From positions 372,001-436,000 of the forward strand of contig CAVXUX010000002.1 of assembly GCA_963765135.1 (NCBI GenBank): 64,000 bases of DNA, in the 5' to 3' direction. The DNA is from JACVRW01 sp963765135 (GTDB lineage: Bacteria > Actinomycetota > Thermoleophilia > Solirubrobacterales > Thermoleophilaceae). Numbering within the stretch: the stretch's first letter is position 1; every line of letters begins with the position of its first letter. A program made the position numbers and the translations under genes. The notes below the pieces were generated by a model, which saw only the letters and a program-made list of their open reading frames with translations, did not search any database and had not been told where the DNA came from. Below are positions 1-9,436 of the stretch, one piece after another.

Positions 1-159
1 CGCGCCGGCCCCGAGCAGGGCCAGCGAGATCGACAGGAAGCTGAAGTGGTAGAACAGCGACGCCGAGAAGAAACGGGTCAGCAGGACCTGGAGCGCCAGC
101 ACGCAGCCGGCGACCAGACCCACCCCGAATCCCACTCGAACGGGCAGCGCGCGCTCCAT
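1..159 (-). CDS. Membrane protein N-terminus (partial), spermidine-synthase-like family
   Basis: Only the first 53 codons are in the window; the gene runs off the left edge. The peptide starts MERALPVRVGFGVG and continues with a hydrophobic helix and the stretch LTRFFSASLFYHFSF. This resembles the first membrane segments of large multi-pass proteins that carry a spermidine-synthase/methyltransferase-like domain further on; that domain is not visible here, so the family call is an inference. The ATG at 159 is chosen because a TAGGAT -10 box (172-167) lies exactly 7 bases upstream, the spacing seen at many starts in this window and expected for a leaderless transcript. It is divergent from the C-methyltransferase gene at 244. 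Confidence 0.6.
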   Translation of the reverse strand, partial: MERALPVRVGFGVGLVAGCVLALQVLLTRFFSASLFYHFSFLSISLALLGAGA

Positions 160-243
160 CGCGGCGATCCTAGACAGCCCGCGCTCGCCAAGCGCCGAAC
201 CCGCGCGGAGGGCGCAAAGGTCGGGGTATAGTCGCCATTCGGC

Positions 244-1581
244 ATGAGCTCCGCGCCCACGAGCCTGCGCACGCGGACCACCTGCAGGGTCTGCGGGTCG
301 TCACAGCTCGCCCCGGTGCTGGACCTCGGGGAGCACTCGATCGCGGGCGCTTTCCCCGAGCCGGGCGGCGAACTGCCGGTGCAGCGGACGATCCCGCTCG
401 AGCTGGTGCGCTGCGACATGACCCGCGACCAGGACGCCTGCGGGCTGCTGCAGCTGCGCCACACCGTCCCTGGGCAGATCCTGTACCAGTCGTACTGGTA
501 CCGCAGCGGGGTCAACCGCACGATGACCGAGAACCTGCACGGCATCGCGCGCGCGGTCGAGGAGCTGAGCGGCCTGCGGCCGGGCGACCTCATCATCGAC
601 ATCGGCTGCAACGACGGCACCCTGTTCGACGGCTACACCTCGCGCGACCTGCGCTTCCTCGGCTTCGACCCCTCCGATGTCACCCGCTACGCGGTCGCCA
701 AGGGCTACGGGGTCGTGCGCGACTTCTTCAGCGCACGCGCCCTGCGGCAGCGCCAGCCCGACCAGAAGGCCAGGGCGATCACTTCGATCGCGATGTTCTA
801 CGACCTCGAGGACCCGGCCGAGTTCGTGCGCGAGGTGGCCGACAGCCTGGCCGAGGACGGCATCTGGGCGATGGAGCTGCACTACCTGCCCACGATGCTG
901 CGCCTGAACGCCTTCGACGTGATCGTGCACGAGCACCTCGAGTACTACTCGCTGGCGGTGATCGAGCGCCTGCTCGCCGACGCCGGCCTGGCCGTAAACG
1001 ACGCCAGCCTCAACGACATGAACGGCGGGTCGATCCGGCTGTTCATCGGGCACGCCGGCCGGCGCGAGCCGAGCACGGAGGCCACCGAGCGCCTCCAGGA
1101 GCTGCGCGTCGCGGAGTTCGAGATGGCGCTCGACTCGCCCACGCCCTACGAGCAGTTCGGGCGCGACGTGGAGCGCGTCCGCAACGAGCTCAAGGAGGTG
1201 TGCGAGCGGCTGGCCGGGGAGGGCAAGACGATCCACATCTACGGCGCCTCGACCAAGGGCAACACGATCCTGCAGTACGCCGGCCTCGACCGCTCGATCA
1301 TCCCGTACGCCGCCGAGCGCAACCCCGACAAGTGGGGCTCGGAGACGATCAGGACGGCGATCCCGATCATCAGCGAAGACGAGTCGCGCGCGATGAAGCC
1401 CGACTACTACCTGGTGCTGCCGTGGCACTTCCTGGACGAGTTCCTCGAGCGCGAGGGGGAGTACCTCGAGGGCGGCGGCCGCTTCATCGTCCCGTTGCCC
1501 GAGGTACGAGTGATTGGAGCCGATGCACTGGAGGCGCGCGCAGCGGACCCTGCTGCCGCGCCGCCGGTCGACATGACGTAG
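244..1581 (+). CDS. Class I SAM-dependent C-methyltransferase (NDP-sugar type)
   Basis: A 445-residue protein with the three-part build of sugar C-methyltransferases. The N-terminal zinc-binding part has CRVC at residues 14-17 and two more cysteines near 58 and 66. The central Rossmann part carries the SAM motif DIGCNDGTLF near residue 118, followed by the VHEHLEYYSL stretch. The C-terminal part contains YGASTKGNTIL, typical of the family. Enzymes of this type add a methyl group to a keto-sugar nucleotide made for surface glycans or glycosylated metabolites. The gene opens a plus-strand run with the carbamoyltransferase cassette, so it probably decorates the same glycan. TATAGT at 227-232 is a candidate -10 box 11 bases before the ATG. 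The exact sugar substrate cannot be read from sequence. Confidence 0.85.
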   Translation: MSSAPTSLRTRTTCRVCGSSQLAPVLDLGEHSIAGAFPEPGGELPVQRTIPLELVRCDMTRDQDACGLLQLRHTVPGQILYQSYWYRSGVNRTMTENLHGIARAVEELSGLRPGDLIIDIGCNDGTLFDGYTSRDLRFLGFDPSDVTRYAVAKGYGVVRDFFSARALRQRQPDQKARAITSIAMFYDLEDPAEFVREVADSLAEDGIWAMELHYLPTMLRLNAFDVIVHEHLEYYSLAVIERLLADAGLAVNDASLNDMNGGSIRLFIGHAGRREPSTEATERLQELRVAEFEMALDSPTPYEQFGRDVERVRNELKEVCERLAGEGKTIHIYGASTKGNTILQYAGLDRSIIPYAAERNPDKWGSETIRTAIPIISEDESRAMKPDYYLVLPWHFLDEFLEREGEYLEGGGRFIVPLPEVRVIGADALEARAADPAAAPPVDMT

Positions 1582-1591
1582 CTTTGAGCCG

Positions 1592-1759
1592 ATGCTCAGA
1601 GCACGTCATCTGGCCAGGCTCTCGGGCGAGTTCGTCGGCTACGCCGTGGTGAACCGGGCCTGGTGGGTCCCGGCTCTTACCCTGGTGCTTGGGCTCGCGG
1701 CGGTGCTGATCGCCGTCGGGCAGGCCGCTGCCCCGGTCACGCTCTATCCGTTGTTCTAA
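1592..1759 (+). CDS. DUF5989 (SxtK-like) small membrane protein
   Basis: A 55-residue protein. It has a basic N-terminus (MLRARHLARLSGEF), one membrane helix (about residues 24-43) and the ending APVTLYPLF, which matches the ...APFIYTLF-type tail of DUF5989 proteins. It starts 10 bases after the methyltransferase stop and ends 3 bases before the SxtJ-SGNH gene, so it is clearly in the same operon. Proteins of this type are regularly encoded next to carbamoyltransferases, including SxtK beside SxtI and SxtJ in the saxitoxin clusters. Function unknown; a membrane anchor or partner for the carbamoyltransferase is a reasonable guess only. Confidence 0.75.
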   Translation: MLRARHLARLSGEFVGYAVVNRAWWVPALTLVLGLAAVLIAVGQAAAPVTLYPLF

Positions 1760-1762
1760 TCG

Positions 1763-3463
1763 GTGTCCACCTCGGTCCGCGAGACAGCCCGCACCGCTCA
1801 GGAGGGTTCCCCTCCCGACTGGTCGCCCGTGCCCGAGCGCCGTGACGGCGGCGAGCCCTCGCGCCTGAAGATCGCCTGGCGCGCGCTGGCCGCCGCTGCG
1901 GTGGTGGCGCTGCTCTGGCTGATCGGCCACGAGCCGGCGGCGGTCGTCCTGCTGGTCGTGCTCGTGACAGTGACCGTGCTGTCCGCCACCGTGCCGGCCT
2001 TCGCGCGCGTGGTCGACCGCGGCGAGGGCGCGATCCAGAGGGTGGCCGGGACCGGTCTGCGGTTCGTGCTGCTCGGCGCGATGCAGCTGATCGTGTTCAC
2101 ACCCGTGTCGCTGGTGCTGCGGCTCTTGCGCCACGACCCGCTCGCGCTGGGCGCGGCCGCCGACGACACGACCTTCTGGCGGCCCGCTCCGGCCCGACCG
2201 CGGGCGCTGCACCGCCACCTCTACACATACGAGCGCTTCCCGGTCGAGGGCGTGCGGCGCGACTCCCTTCCGCTGCCCGGCCTGCGCAAGGTGCTCGGGC
2301 TCGTGGTGCTGCTGCTGGCGCTGGACGTGGGCGCCGGGGCGCTGTTCGACGCGCTCGACGGCCAGGACGACACGCCGCGGGCCACCGGGTCGCCGAACAG
2401 CCAGCTGCTGTACCCCGACACCCCGGTCGGGCAGCACGAGCCCTGGCGCAGCGACCTGGGCTGGGAGATCACCCACGCCTGGGACGGCAAGACCTACCAC
2501 CCCTATCTCGGGTGGACGCTGAACGACTTCCGCGGGCGCTACGTGCACGTCAACGATGGCATCCGGCGCAGCTACCAGGCGCCCGGCGTCACGGCCGACG
2601 CCGTGACGGTCGCCTTCCTCGGGGGCTCGGCGATGTTCGGCTGGTTCCAGCGCGACGAGCACACGATCCCGTCGGAGTTCGCGCGGCTCGCAGAGGCCGA
2701 CGGCATTCCGGTGCGGGTGGTCAACCACGCCACGCCGGCCTACGTGAACTGGCAGGAGTCGCTGCAGCTGCAGGCGCTCGTCACCGGTGGCCAGCGGCCC
2801 GACCTGGCCGTCTTCTACGACGGCGCCAACGAGCTGGTCAGCCAGTTCACCCAGGGCCCCCACAGCGATCCGGAGACGACGCTCACGCGGCAGATCCGCA
2901 GCCAGCTCGGGCTCGGTCTGACGCGTCCGCCGACCGGGAGCGGGGGCCTGACCGGCTTCACCGATGCCTGGGCGAGGGTCAGCGTGGCCCATCGGGTCGG
3001 CGAGCGGCTCGGGCTCCTGTCCGACCCGGACGGGCCTCCCGACGACGTGCTCGTGTCGCCGTGGAAGGACAGCCAGTCCGCGAAGGCGGACGCGCGCGGC
3101 CGCTACGCGGCGGCGATCTACGACCGCGGCGTGGACGTGGTGCGCCGGCTCGCGCGCAGCTACGGCTTCCGCGCCGACTTCTTCTGGCAGCCCTCCGTGT
3201 ACAGCAAGCAGGTGGTCAACGGCGAGCGACAGGCGGTCAGCTCGCTGGGCACCGACGCCGCCGCCTGGAGGGCGGCGACCAAGTCGGCACGCTCCGCCCT
3301 GCCGGCGGGGACGGTCGACCTCAGCACCGTGCTCGACGGCACGAGCCAGCCGCTGATGTACGACTTCGTGCACACCAACGAGCTGGGCGCGCGCATCGTG
3401 GCGCAGGCGATGTACCGGCGGCTGCGCCCGCAGCTGCTCGAAGCGGCCCGGGAGCGGCCGTGA
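1763..3463 (+). CDS. SxtJ-like membrane domain fused to an SGNH hydrolase
   Basis: A 566-residue protein starting at GTG. Residues about 35-130 contain two closely spaced hydrophobic segments and then FTPVSLVLRLLRHDPL and TTFW, a pattern like the end of SxtJ-family membrane proteins. A further membrane helix (about 172-190) leads to an extracytoplasmic SGNH/GDSL-type domain. Its blocks are visible: FLGGSAMFG (Ser nucleophile block), NHATPAYVN, VFYDGANEL (the GxND-like block) and YDFVHTNELG (Asp-x-x-His block). Such domains usually add or remove acyl groups on glycans. SxtJ is normally a separate small protein next to a carbamoyltransferase; here it is fused to the hydrolase. The stop overlaps the next start (GTGA), implying coupled translation with the carbamoyltransferase. 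Confidence 0.75.
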   Translation: MSTSVRETARTAQEGSPPDWSPVPERRDGGEPSRLKIAWRALAAAAVVALLWLIGHEPAAVVLLVVLVTVTVLSATVPAFARVVDRGEGAIQRVAGTGLRFVLLGAMQLIVFTPVSLVLRLLRHDPLALGAAADDTTFWRPAPARPRALHRHLYTYERFPVEGVRRDSLPLPGLRKVLGLVVLLLALDVGAGALFDALDGQDDTPRATGSPNSQLLYPDTPVGQHEPWRSDLGWEITHAWDGKTYHPYLGWTLNDFRGRYVHVNDGIRRSYQAPGVTADAVTVAFLGGSAMFGWFQRDEHTIPSEFARLAEADGIPVRVVNHATPAYVNWQESLQLQALVTGGQRPDLAVFYDGANELVSQFTQGPHSDPETTLTRQIRSQLGLGLTRPPTGSGGLTGFTDAWARVSVAHRVGERLGLLSDPDGPPDDVLVSPWKDSQSAKADARGRYAAAIYDRGVDVVRRLARSYGFRADFFWQPSVYSKQVVNGERQAVSSLGTDAAAWRAATKSARSALPAGTVDLSTVLDGTSQPLMYDFVHTNELGARIVAQAMYRRLRPQLLEAARERP

Positions 3464-5292
3464 ACGTCCTCGGCATCAGCGCCTTCTACCACGACTCGGC
3501 CGCCGCGCTGGTGCGCGACGGCAAGCTCGTGGCGGCGGCGCAGGAGGAGCGCTTCACTCGCCGCAAGCACGACGAGGGCTTCCCGATCAACGCCATCCGG
3601 CACTGCCTCCAGGCGGGCGGCGTGGGCCCCGGCGAGATCGACTCGATCGTCTACTACGACAAGCCGATCAGCACGTTCGCGCGGCTGCTGCGCACCTACC
3701 TGCGCGTGGGCCCGGCCGGGTGGAGCACCTTCAAGGACGCGATCCCGCTCTGGACCTCCAAGAAGCTCTGGATCCCGTACCTGATCGAGCGCGGCCTGCG
3801 TGACATCGGCCACTCGATGCCCTCGGACCTCTATTTCACCGAGCACCACGAAAGCCACGCGGCGAGCGCCTTCTTCCCATCGCCGTTCGAGTCGGCCGCC
3901 GTGCTGACCTTCGACGGCGTCGGCGAGTGGGCCACCAGCAGCATCGGCGTGGGGGAGGGCAATCGCATCCGGATCGACCGCCAGCTGCTGTTCCCGAACT
4001 CGCTCGGGTTGCTCTACTCGGCCTTCACCTACTACTGCGGCTTCCGCGTCAACTCGGGCGAGTACAAGCTGATGGGGCTCGCGCCCTACGGCGAGCCGCG
4101 CTACGTCAACCGCATCCTCGACAACCTGATCGACCTGCGCGAGGACGGTTCGTTTCGGACGAACCTCGACTACTTCGACTACCTCGGCGGCCAGACGATG
4201 ACCAACGGCCGGTTCGACCGCCTCTTCGAGGGGCCGCCGCGCCAGCCGGAGAGCGAGCTGACCCAGCGCGAGATGGACCTCGCCCGCTCGATCCAGGTGG
4301 TCACCGAGGAGATCGTGCTGCGGATCGCCCACCACGCGGCGGCGACCACCGGCAAGCGCGACGCCTGCCTGGCGGGCGGGGTGGCGCTCAACTGCGTCGC
4401 CAACGGCCGGCTGCAGCGCGAGGGGCCGTTCGAGCGGATCTGGATCCAGCCGGCGGCCGGCGACGCCGGCGGCGCGGTGGGCGCGGCCCTCTACGGCTGG
4501 CACCAGATCGCCGACGGGGAGCGGAGGGTCGACGGCACGGCGGACGGGATGAGCGGTGCCTACCTCGGCCCGGCCTACTCCGACGAGGAGATCGGCAGCT
4601 ACCTGAGCTGGCACGGCTACCCGCACGAGCACATCGACGACCGCCCACGGTGGGCCGGCCGCGTGGCTGAGCTGATCGCCGCCGGCAAGGTGGTCGGGCT
4701 GTTCGTGGGGCGGATGGAGTTCGGCCCGCGCGCGCTCGGTCACCGCTCGATCGTCGGCGACGCCCGCTCGCCCACGATGCAGTCGACGATGAACCTGAAG
4801 ATCAAGTACCGCGAGTCGTTCCGCCCGTTCGCGCCGGCCGTGCTGGCGGAGCGCGCCGCGGACTACTTCGAGCTGGAGGGCGAGTCGCCCTACATGATGC
4901 TCACGGCGCCAGTGAGCGAGCGGCTGCGCGCCGCCAACGGGCACCCGCACGCGGGCGACCTGCGCGACTGGGTCAACGAGGTCCGCTCTGAGATCCCCGC
5001 GGTCACCCACGTCGACTACTCGGCGCGGCTGCAGACCGTGAACCGGCGGGACAGCCCCGAGTTCCACGCGATCCTGACCGCCTTCGACGAGCTGACCTCC
5101 TGCCCGGTCGTGATCAACACGTCGTTCAACGTGCGCGGCGAGCCGATCGTCTGCACCCCCGAGGACGCCTACCGCTGCTTCATGCGCACCGAGATGGACT
5201 ACCTCGTGCTCGGCGGCCACCTGCTCGACAAGGCCGACCAACCGGCCTGGACCGAGGACGAGCGCTGGCAGGAGGACCTGATCCTCGACTAG
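3460..5292 (+). CDS. O-carbamoyltransferase (NodU/CmcH/SxtI family)
   Basis: A 610-residue protein of normal family length. It begins VNVLGISAFYHDSAAALV, the typical Kae1-like N-terminal half, with HHESHAASAFF (metal/substrate His) near residue 128 and TFDGVGEW. The C-terminal half has GRMEFGPRALGHRS and INTSFNVRGEPIV, the standard signatures. The enzyme transfers the carbamoyl group from carbamoyl phosphate to a hydroxyl of a sugar or natural product. The GTG at 3460 overlaps the preceding stop by 4 bases and fits the conserved N-terminus; longer upstream reading is only open frame. The TAG stop shares CTAG with the stop of the convergent gene. Confidence 0.92.
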   Translation: MNVLGISAFYHDSAAALVRDGKLVAAAQEERFTRRKHDEGFPINAIRHCLQAGGVGPGEIDSIVYYDKPISTFARLLRTYLRVGPAGWSTFKDAIPLWTSKKLWIPYLIERGLRDIGHSMPSDLYFTEHHESHAASAFFPSPFESAAVLTFDGVGEWATSSIGVGEGNRIRIDRQLLFPNSLGLLYSAFTYYCGFRVNSGEYKLMGLAPYGEPRYVNRILDNLIDLREDGSFRTNLDYFDYLGGQTMTNGRFDRLFEGPPRQPESELTQREMDLARSIQVVTEEIVLRIAHHAAATTGKRDACLAGGVALNCVANGRLQREGPFERIWIQPAAGDAGGAVGAALYGWHQIADGERRVDGTADGMSGAYLGPAYSDEEIGSYLSWHGYPHEHIDDRPRWAGRVAELIAAGKVVGLFVGRMEFGPRALGHRSIVGDARSPTMQSTMNLKIKYRESFRPFAPAVLAERAADYFELEGESPYMMLTAPVSERLRAANGHPHAGDLRDWVNEVRSEIPAVTHVDYSARLQTVNRRDSPEFHAILTAFDELTSCPVVINTSFNVRGEPIVCTPEDAYRCFMRTEMDYLVLGGHLLDKADQPAWTEDERWQEDLILD

Positions 5293-7269
5293 GGCCCGTA
5301 GACCTTCAGGTCGAACCAGACGTAGGCGGGGCGCTCGTCCTTCATGCAGCGTGGCGCGTTGAAGGAGTTCACCCCGATCAGCCCGACCCACCAGCCGGGG
5401 CCCGACACCACCAGCGGCGTATCCCGCGCGAGCTCGCGCAGCTCCCGGCAGGGCCCGTGCGCCGGCACCAGCTCCAGCTCGTGCGTGAAGTGGTCGCCGG
5501 CCAGCGTGCCGGGCACCCCGCGAGCGCCGATCGCGATCTTCCAGTCGTCGTCTCCGAAACCGGGGCGATCCGCGAACCAGTTCACCACGCCCGAGGCCGG
5601 CGCGGTGGAGCCGACGATGTCGATCGTGCGCGCGACGTAGCCGTTGCTGACGGGCGCCAGCAGCGCGCCGATGACGACCGCCGCCGCGACCGCGGCGGGG
5701 GCGACCGGGACCGGCGGCGGGCGCGGGACCAGGCGGGTGGCGCCCAGCACGGCGATGCCGGCGAGCGCCCCGGCGGCGAAGACCAGGACCGACGGCGTGT
5801 ACGGCGATCCGAGCTGCGCGTCGGCCACCAGGCTCCATCCGAGGATCAGGGCGAGCAGGGCCGTGGCGGCGTGGCCGAACCGGCCCGGGATGCGCGCGGC
5901 CAGCGCCACGGCGAGGATCGCGAGCGCGAGCGCGGGCAGCAGGTAGCGGATCGTCGAGATCGGCCAGCCGGCCGGGCGTGGTCAGCTCGGGCGAGGTCTG
6001 CAGCCCCGTGCCCCAGGAAGCCGACCAGATCAGGGTGCCGAGCACGGCCGCGCCCCCAGCCACGCGCAGCGTGCGCCGCAGGCGGGGATCGCTCAGCGGA
6101 GCGAGCAGCCCCACGAGCAGCACCACCAGCCCGCCCACCAGCGCGATCCAGCCGCCGCCCAGCAGCGAGCTGTAGCTGCCCAGCCTGCCGTCGAGCGTGT
6201 CGCCCGGGCGTTCGATGAAGCTCTTGTCGATCAGCCCGAGGAAGCGCGGGCTCTCGTCTCCCCACGGCGCGGCGACGAACGGCCACAACGGCGAGCCGTG
6301 CTGGACGATGTTGCGCACGTACCAGACGCCGCCCACCACGAACGCGGCCCCGAGCCCGAGCGCGAGCCAGCCGGCGAGCGGGCGCAGCCGGTCGCGGGCG
6401 AGGTAGGCGCCGTAGGCCAGCGCCAGGCACGCTTCCGGGGCCACGGTCGCCTTCGTGCCGATCGCCAGCCCGGTCGCGACCAGCGCGGGTACGAGCAGCG
6501 CGGGGCGCCGGCCGGCGCCGGTGGCCAGCGCGGCGGTACAGGCCAGCCAAGCGAGCGCCGGCAGGTCGGCCTGGGGCTCGTTTAGCTGGCGCAGGATCAG
6601 CGGTGTCGCGACGAGGCTCGCGGTCGCCAGGCCGGCCACCCGCGTGGGGACCGACAGGTTGCGCAGCGTCTGCCAGGCGGCGCCGGCCAGCGCGACCAGC
6701 ATCAGCGGGTTCCAGAGCGAGATCGGCACCCACGAGCGCGCGATCGCGGCCGCCCAGGTCTGCGCCACCTCGTCGGTCAGCGGGTAGTTGCCGTAGGGGA
6801 TGTCGTAGCTGAGGAAGAGCTGCGACCCGGGCTTGCCGTTGGCGATCCAGCCGGCGATGTCGGGGTAGTGGTACATGGTGCTGTCGAAGCCGATCGACGG
6901 GTAGCGCAGCAGCCAGGCGACCCAGCCCGCGAACGCCCCGGCCGCCGCCACCGTCGCCACGCGGGCGACCGGTCCGCGCGCGGCCCACCAGCCCGCGATC
7001 TCCGCCCCCACGGGGGGGTCCGGGGCCGGCAGCGCTCGCGTCGCCGCCCAGGTGGCCGCGGCGGCCAGCGACAGCGCAACGGGGCTGGCGCCGAGGCCCA
7101 CCAGCCCGAGCACGAGCGCCTCGGCGATCGCCAGGGCAACGCCCACGACGAGCGCCGCGATCGCGCGCTCGAGACCCCCGGGCGCTACGCGCGCGACCAT
7201 GCGCAGCGCAGCCCCTCCCAGCGCGAGAATCGCGAGCGCCAGCAGCACGTGCAGGACGACCTCGCGCAT
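5289..7269 (-). CDS. GT39-like polytopic membrane glycosyltransferase (one apparent frameshift)
   Basis: A large membrane protein with about ten hydrophobic segments. The first extracytoplasmic loop contains FDSTMYHYPDIAGWI, resembling the acidic catalytic loop of GT-C (ArnT/PMT-like) enzymes, and RQLNEPQADLPALAW follows later. These enzymes use polyprenyl-phosphate sugars outside the membrane. The first about 430 codons run from the ATG at 7269. Near 5965-5975 the frame moves by one base, after which ISTIRYLLPALALAIL and a soluble C-terminal domain continue to the stop at 5289. Both halves look like one ordinary protein of about 660 residues, so the shift is probably a sequence error. TAGGGT (7284-7279) is a candidate -10 box 9 bases before the ATG. 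The acceptor and sugar are unknown. Confidence 0.7.
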
Positions 7270-7327
7270 CCGAGGCCCACCCTACAAGCGGTCGCGTCTG
7301 GCGGCGGCAGCCGTGACACTAGGAGGA

Positions 7328-8743
7328 ATGACGGGGTCGGTGCGGCGGCGAGTCGCCTCGAATACGGCTGTTCAGGTAGCCGGCAAGGGGATCGTGCTGG
7401 CCTTCGGCCTGGCCTCGCTCGCCGTGCTCACCCGCTACCTCGGGCCGGACGACTACGGGCGCTACACGCTGGCGCTTATGTACATGCAGCTGTTCGGCGT
7501 GCTGGCCGACGTCGGCCTGTTCACGACCGTGGTGCGAGAGATCAGCAAGGACCGCTCCCGCACCGACGAGCTGGTCGGCAACGTGCTCACGCTGCGCCTG
7601 ATCCTCGCGGTCGTCGTGATCGCGGTGGCGACCGGCGTCAGCCTGCTGCTCCCCTACGAGCACGACGTGCGGGTGGCGATCCTGCTCGCCGGCGGCCCGC
7701 TCCTGTTCGGGATGATGACCACCGCCTACGTCGCGATCCTGCAGTCGCGGCTTCAGATGAGCCGGGCGGTGGTGGGAGACGTCGTCGGCCGCGCCGCGTC
7801 CCTGCTGCTCGCCCTGCTCGTGGTCTGGCTCGACCTCGGCTTCTACGCCGTGATGCTCGCGGCCGGAGGCGGTGCGCTGGCCACGCTGATCGTCACCTGG
7901 CTCAACACGCGCCGCCTCGCCGAGATCCGCTTTCGCGCCAACCTGGCCGTGTGGCGGCCGCTGCTGGTGGCGGCGCTGCCGCTGGGCCTGGCGCTCGCGA
8001 TCAACTCGCTCTACTTCCGCGCGGACACCCTGATCATCTCGTTCTACGAGCCCTACAGCGAGGTCGGCCTCTACACGCTCGCCTACCGGATCCTGGAGCT
8101 GGCCCTGGTGGTGGGCTACGTGTTCGTCAACACAACGTTCCCGGTGCTGTCGCAAGCGGTGGAGCAGGACGAGCCACGGGCGCTGCGGATGATCCAGGTG
8201 TCCACGGACCTGCTCGTGGTGCTGGGCGTACCGCTGGTCGCCGGAGGGCTCGTCCTGGCGCCCCAGATCGTGGAGCTGGCGAGTGGGGAGGACTTCGCGG
8301 GCGCCGCCGAGCCGCTGCGCATCCTGCTCGTGGCGGGCGCGCTGGCCTGGGTCAACGGGGTCTTCGGGTTGGCGTTGATCGCGAAGAACCGCCAGACCAG
8401 CGCGCTCTGGCTCAACGTGTCCGCGCTCGCGTTCAACGTCGGGTTCAACTTCCTGCTGATCCCGCGCTACGGGATCGTGGTCGCCGCGATCGTCACGGTG
8501 GCCTCGGAGGTGCTCATCCTGGCCGGGTCGTACGTGCTCATGCGCCGCCATTTCGACTTCTTCCCGCAGCCGCGCACGCTGCCCGCCGCGCTGGTCGCCG
8601 GCGCCGCGATGGGCGGCCTGGTGTGGCTGGTGCGCGACCTGCCGCTTCCGGTCGTGGTGCCGCTGGGAGCCGCCGTCTACTGCGGCTTGCTGTGGGTGCT
8701 CAGCCCGACCAGCCGCGAGGTGCTGACGGGGCTTAGGCGCTAG
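7328..8743 (+). CDS. Oligosaccharide flippase (Wzx/MOP superfamily)
   Basis: A 471-residue, 12-14 helix protein with the family opening VASNTAVQVAGKGIV and TRYLGPDDYGRYTLAL (residues about 10-50). Wzx-type flippases move lipid-linked oligosaccharides across the inner membrane for assembly outside. The ATG at 7328 has AGGAGGA directly in front, too close for a ribosome site, but a GACACT -10-like box (7315-7320) lies 7 bases upstream, suggesting a leaderless message. It is divergent from the GT39-like gene at 7269 and followed by small methyltransferase and glycosyltransferase genes, fitting a surface-glycan cluster. A second flippase lies at 16.2-17.5 kb. Confidence 0.88.
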   Translation: MTGSVRRRVASNTAVQVAGKGIVLAFGLASLAVLTRYLGPDDYGRYTLALMYMQLFGVLADVGLFTTVVREISKDRSRTDELVGNVLTLRLILAVVVIAVATGVSLLLPYEHDVRVAILLAGGPLLFGMMTTAYVAILQSRLQMSRAVVGDVVGRAASLLLALLVVWLDLGFYAVMLAAGGGALATLIVTWLNTRRLAEIRFRANLAVWRPLLVAALPLGLALAINSLYFRADTLIISFYEPYSEVGLYTLAYRILELALVVGYVFVNTTFPVLSQAVEQDEPRALRMIQVSTDLLVVLGVPLVAGGLVLAPQIVELASGEDFAGAAEPLRILLVAGALAWVNGVFGLALIAKNRQTSALWLNVSALAFNVGFNFLLIPRYGIVVAAIVTVASEVLILAGSYVLMRRHFDFFPQPRTLPAALVAGAAMGGLVWLVRDLPLPVVVPLGAAVYCGLLWVLSPTSREVLTGLRR

Positions 8744-8764
8744 GCGTGCGGCATAGTGGGCGCT

Positions 8765-9436
8765 GTGAAGTCGGGAGCCATGCCACGCGGCCCGCGCGAC
8801 ACGCGCAGCTGGTATCGCGAAGCGGACGCCCTGGAGCAGGTCGACGACTCGCTGGTGGAGTTCGTCGCCGAGCACGGCGGTCCGAGCCTGCTCGACCTGG
8901 GCTGCGGGCTGGGCGGCTACTCCAAGCGGCTCGCGGAGCGCGGCTTCGAGGTGGTCGCGTTCGACGTGGCGCCGGACTACGTCGAGCGCGCGCGGGAGCT
9001 GGGCGTGGACGCGCGCCAGTACGACGGCGAGCGGCTGCCGCTCGAGGACGGCTCGGTGGACACCGTGTTCCTGCTCGAGGTGATCGAGCACCTCGAGGAT
9101 CCGGCGCGCCTGCTGCGCGAGGCTCGTAGGGTGGCCCGCCGCAACGTGCTGGTGACCACGCCCAACTGCACCCAGAGCTTCGACCCGGTCCCGGTCGAGT
9201 TCAGCCACATGCTCGACGTCGACCACCGCCAGTTCTTCACCGAGGCGTCGCTGCGGGAGCTGCTCGACGGGGTGTTCGAGAGCTCCGTGGTCGAGCAGAC
9301 CCACCCGATCGACCGCAACCTCGCGGGGCTCCTGCTGCCGCGTCCGCTGCGGCCGCTGTACCGCTGGCTCGACGCAGCGGGTCGCGTGCGACCGCGCTAC
9401 TTCTTCCGGCTGCGCGGCCGCGCGCCCGCTTCGTGA
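8765..9436 (+). CDS. Class I SAM-dependent methyltransferase
   Basis: A 223-residue methyltransferase. Motif I is LLDLGCGLGGYSKRLAERG, the acidic ribose-binding residue is in VVAFDVAP, and VFLLEVIEHLEDPARLL is the post-I motif of the Methyltransf_11 group. Three in-frame starts exist (GTG 8756, GTG 8765, ATG 8780). GTG 8765 is preferred because CATAGT (8752-8757) lies 7 bases upstream, the leaderless spacing found throughout the window, and would overlap the 8756 codon. The stop overlaps the following glycosyltransferase start (GTGA), so the two are co-translated and probably act on the same glycan. Substrate unknown. Confidence 0.85.
   Translation: MKSGAMPRGPRDTRSWYREADALEQVDDSLVEFVAEHGGPSLLDLGCGLGGYSKRLAERGFEVVAFDVAPDYVERARELGVDARQYDGERLPLEDGSVDTVFLLEVIEHLEDPARLLREARRVARRNVLVTTPNCTQSFDPVPVEFSHMLDVDHRQFFTEASLRELLDGVFESSVVEQTHPIDRNLAGLLLPRPLRPLYRWLDAAGRVRPRYFFRLRGRAPAS

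Noticed and set aside
2512..3459. N-terminal extension of the carbamoyltransferase frame
   Set aside because: Open only because of GC bias; it overlaps the SxtJ-SGNH gene and lacks family similarity. The family N-terminus begins at GTG 3460.
3160..5288. Continuation of the GT39-like minus frame through the carbamoyltransferase
   Set aside because: Arg/Ala/Gly-rich shadow of the plus-strand gene; the real C-terminus continues in the shifted frame to 5289.
8756..8764. GTG 8756 as methyltransferase start
   Set aside because: It overlaps the CATAGT -10 box (8752-8757); GTG 8765 is 7 bases after that box.
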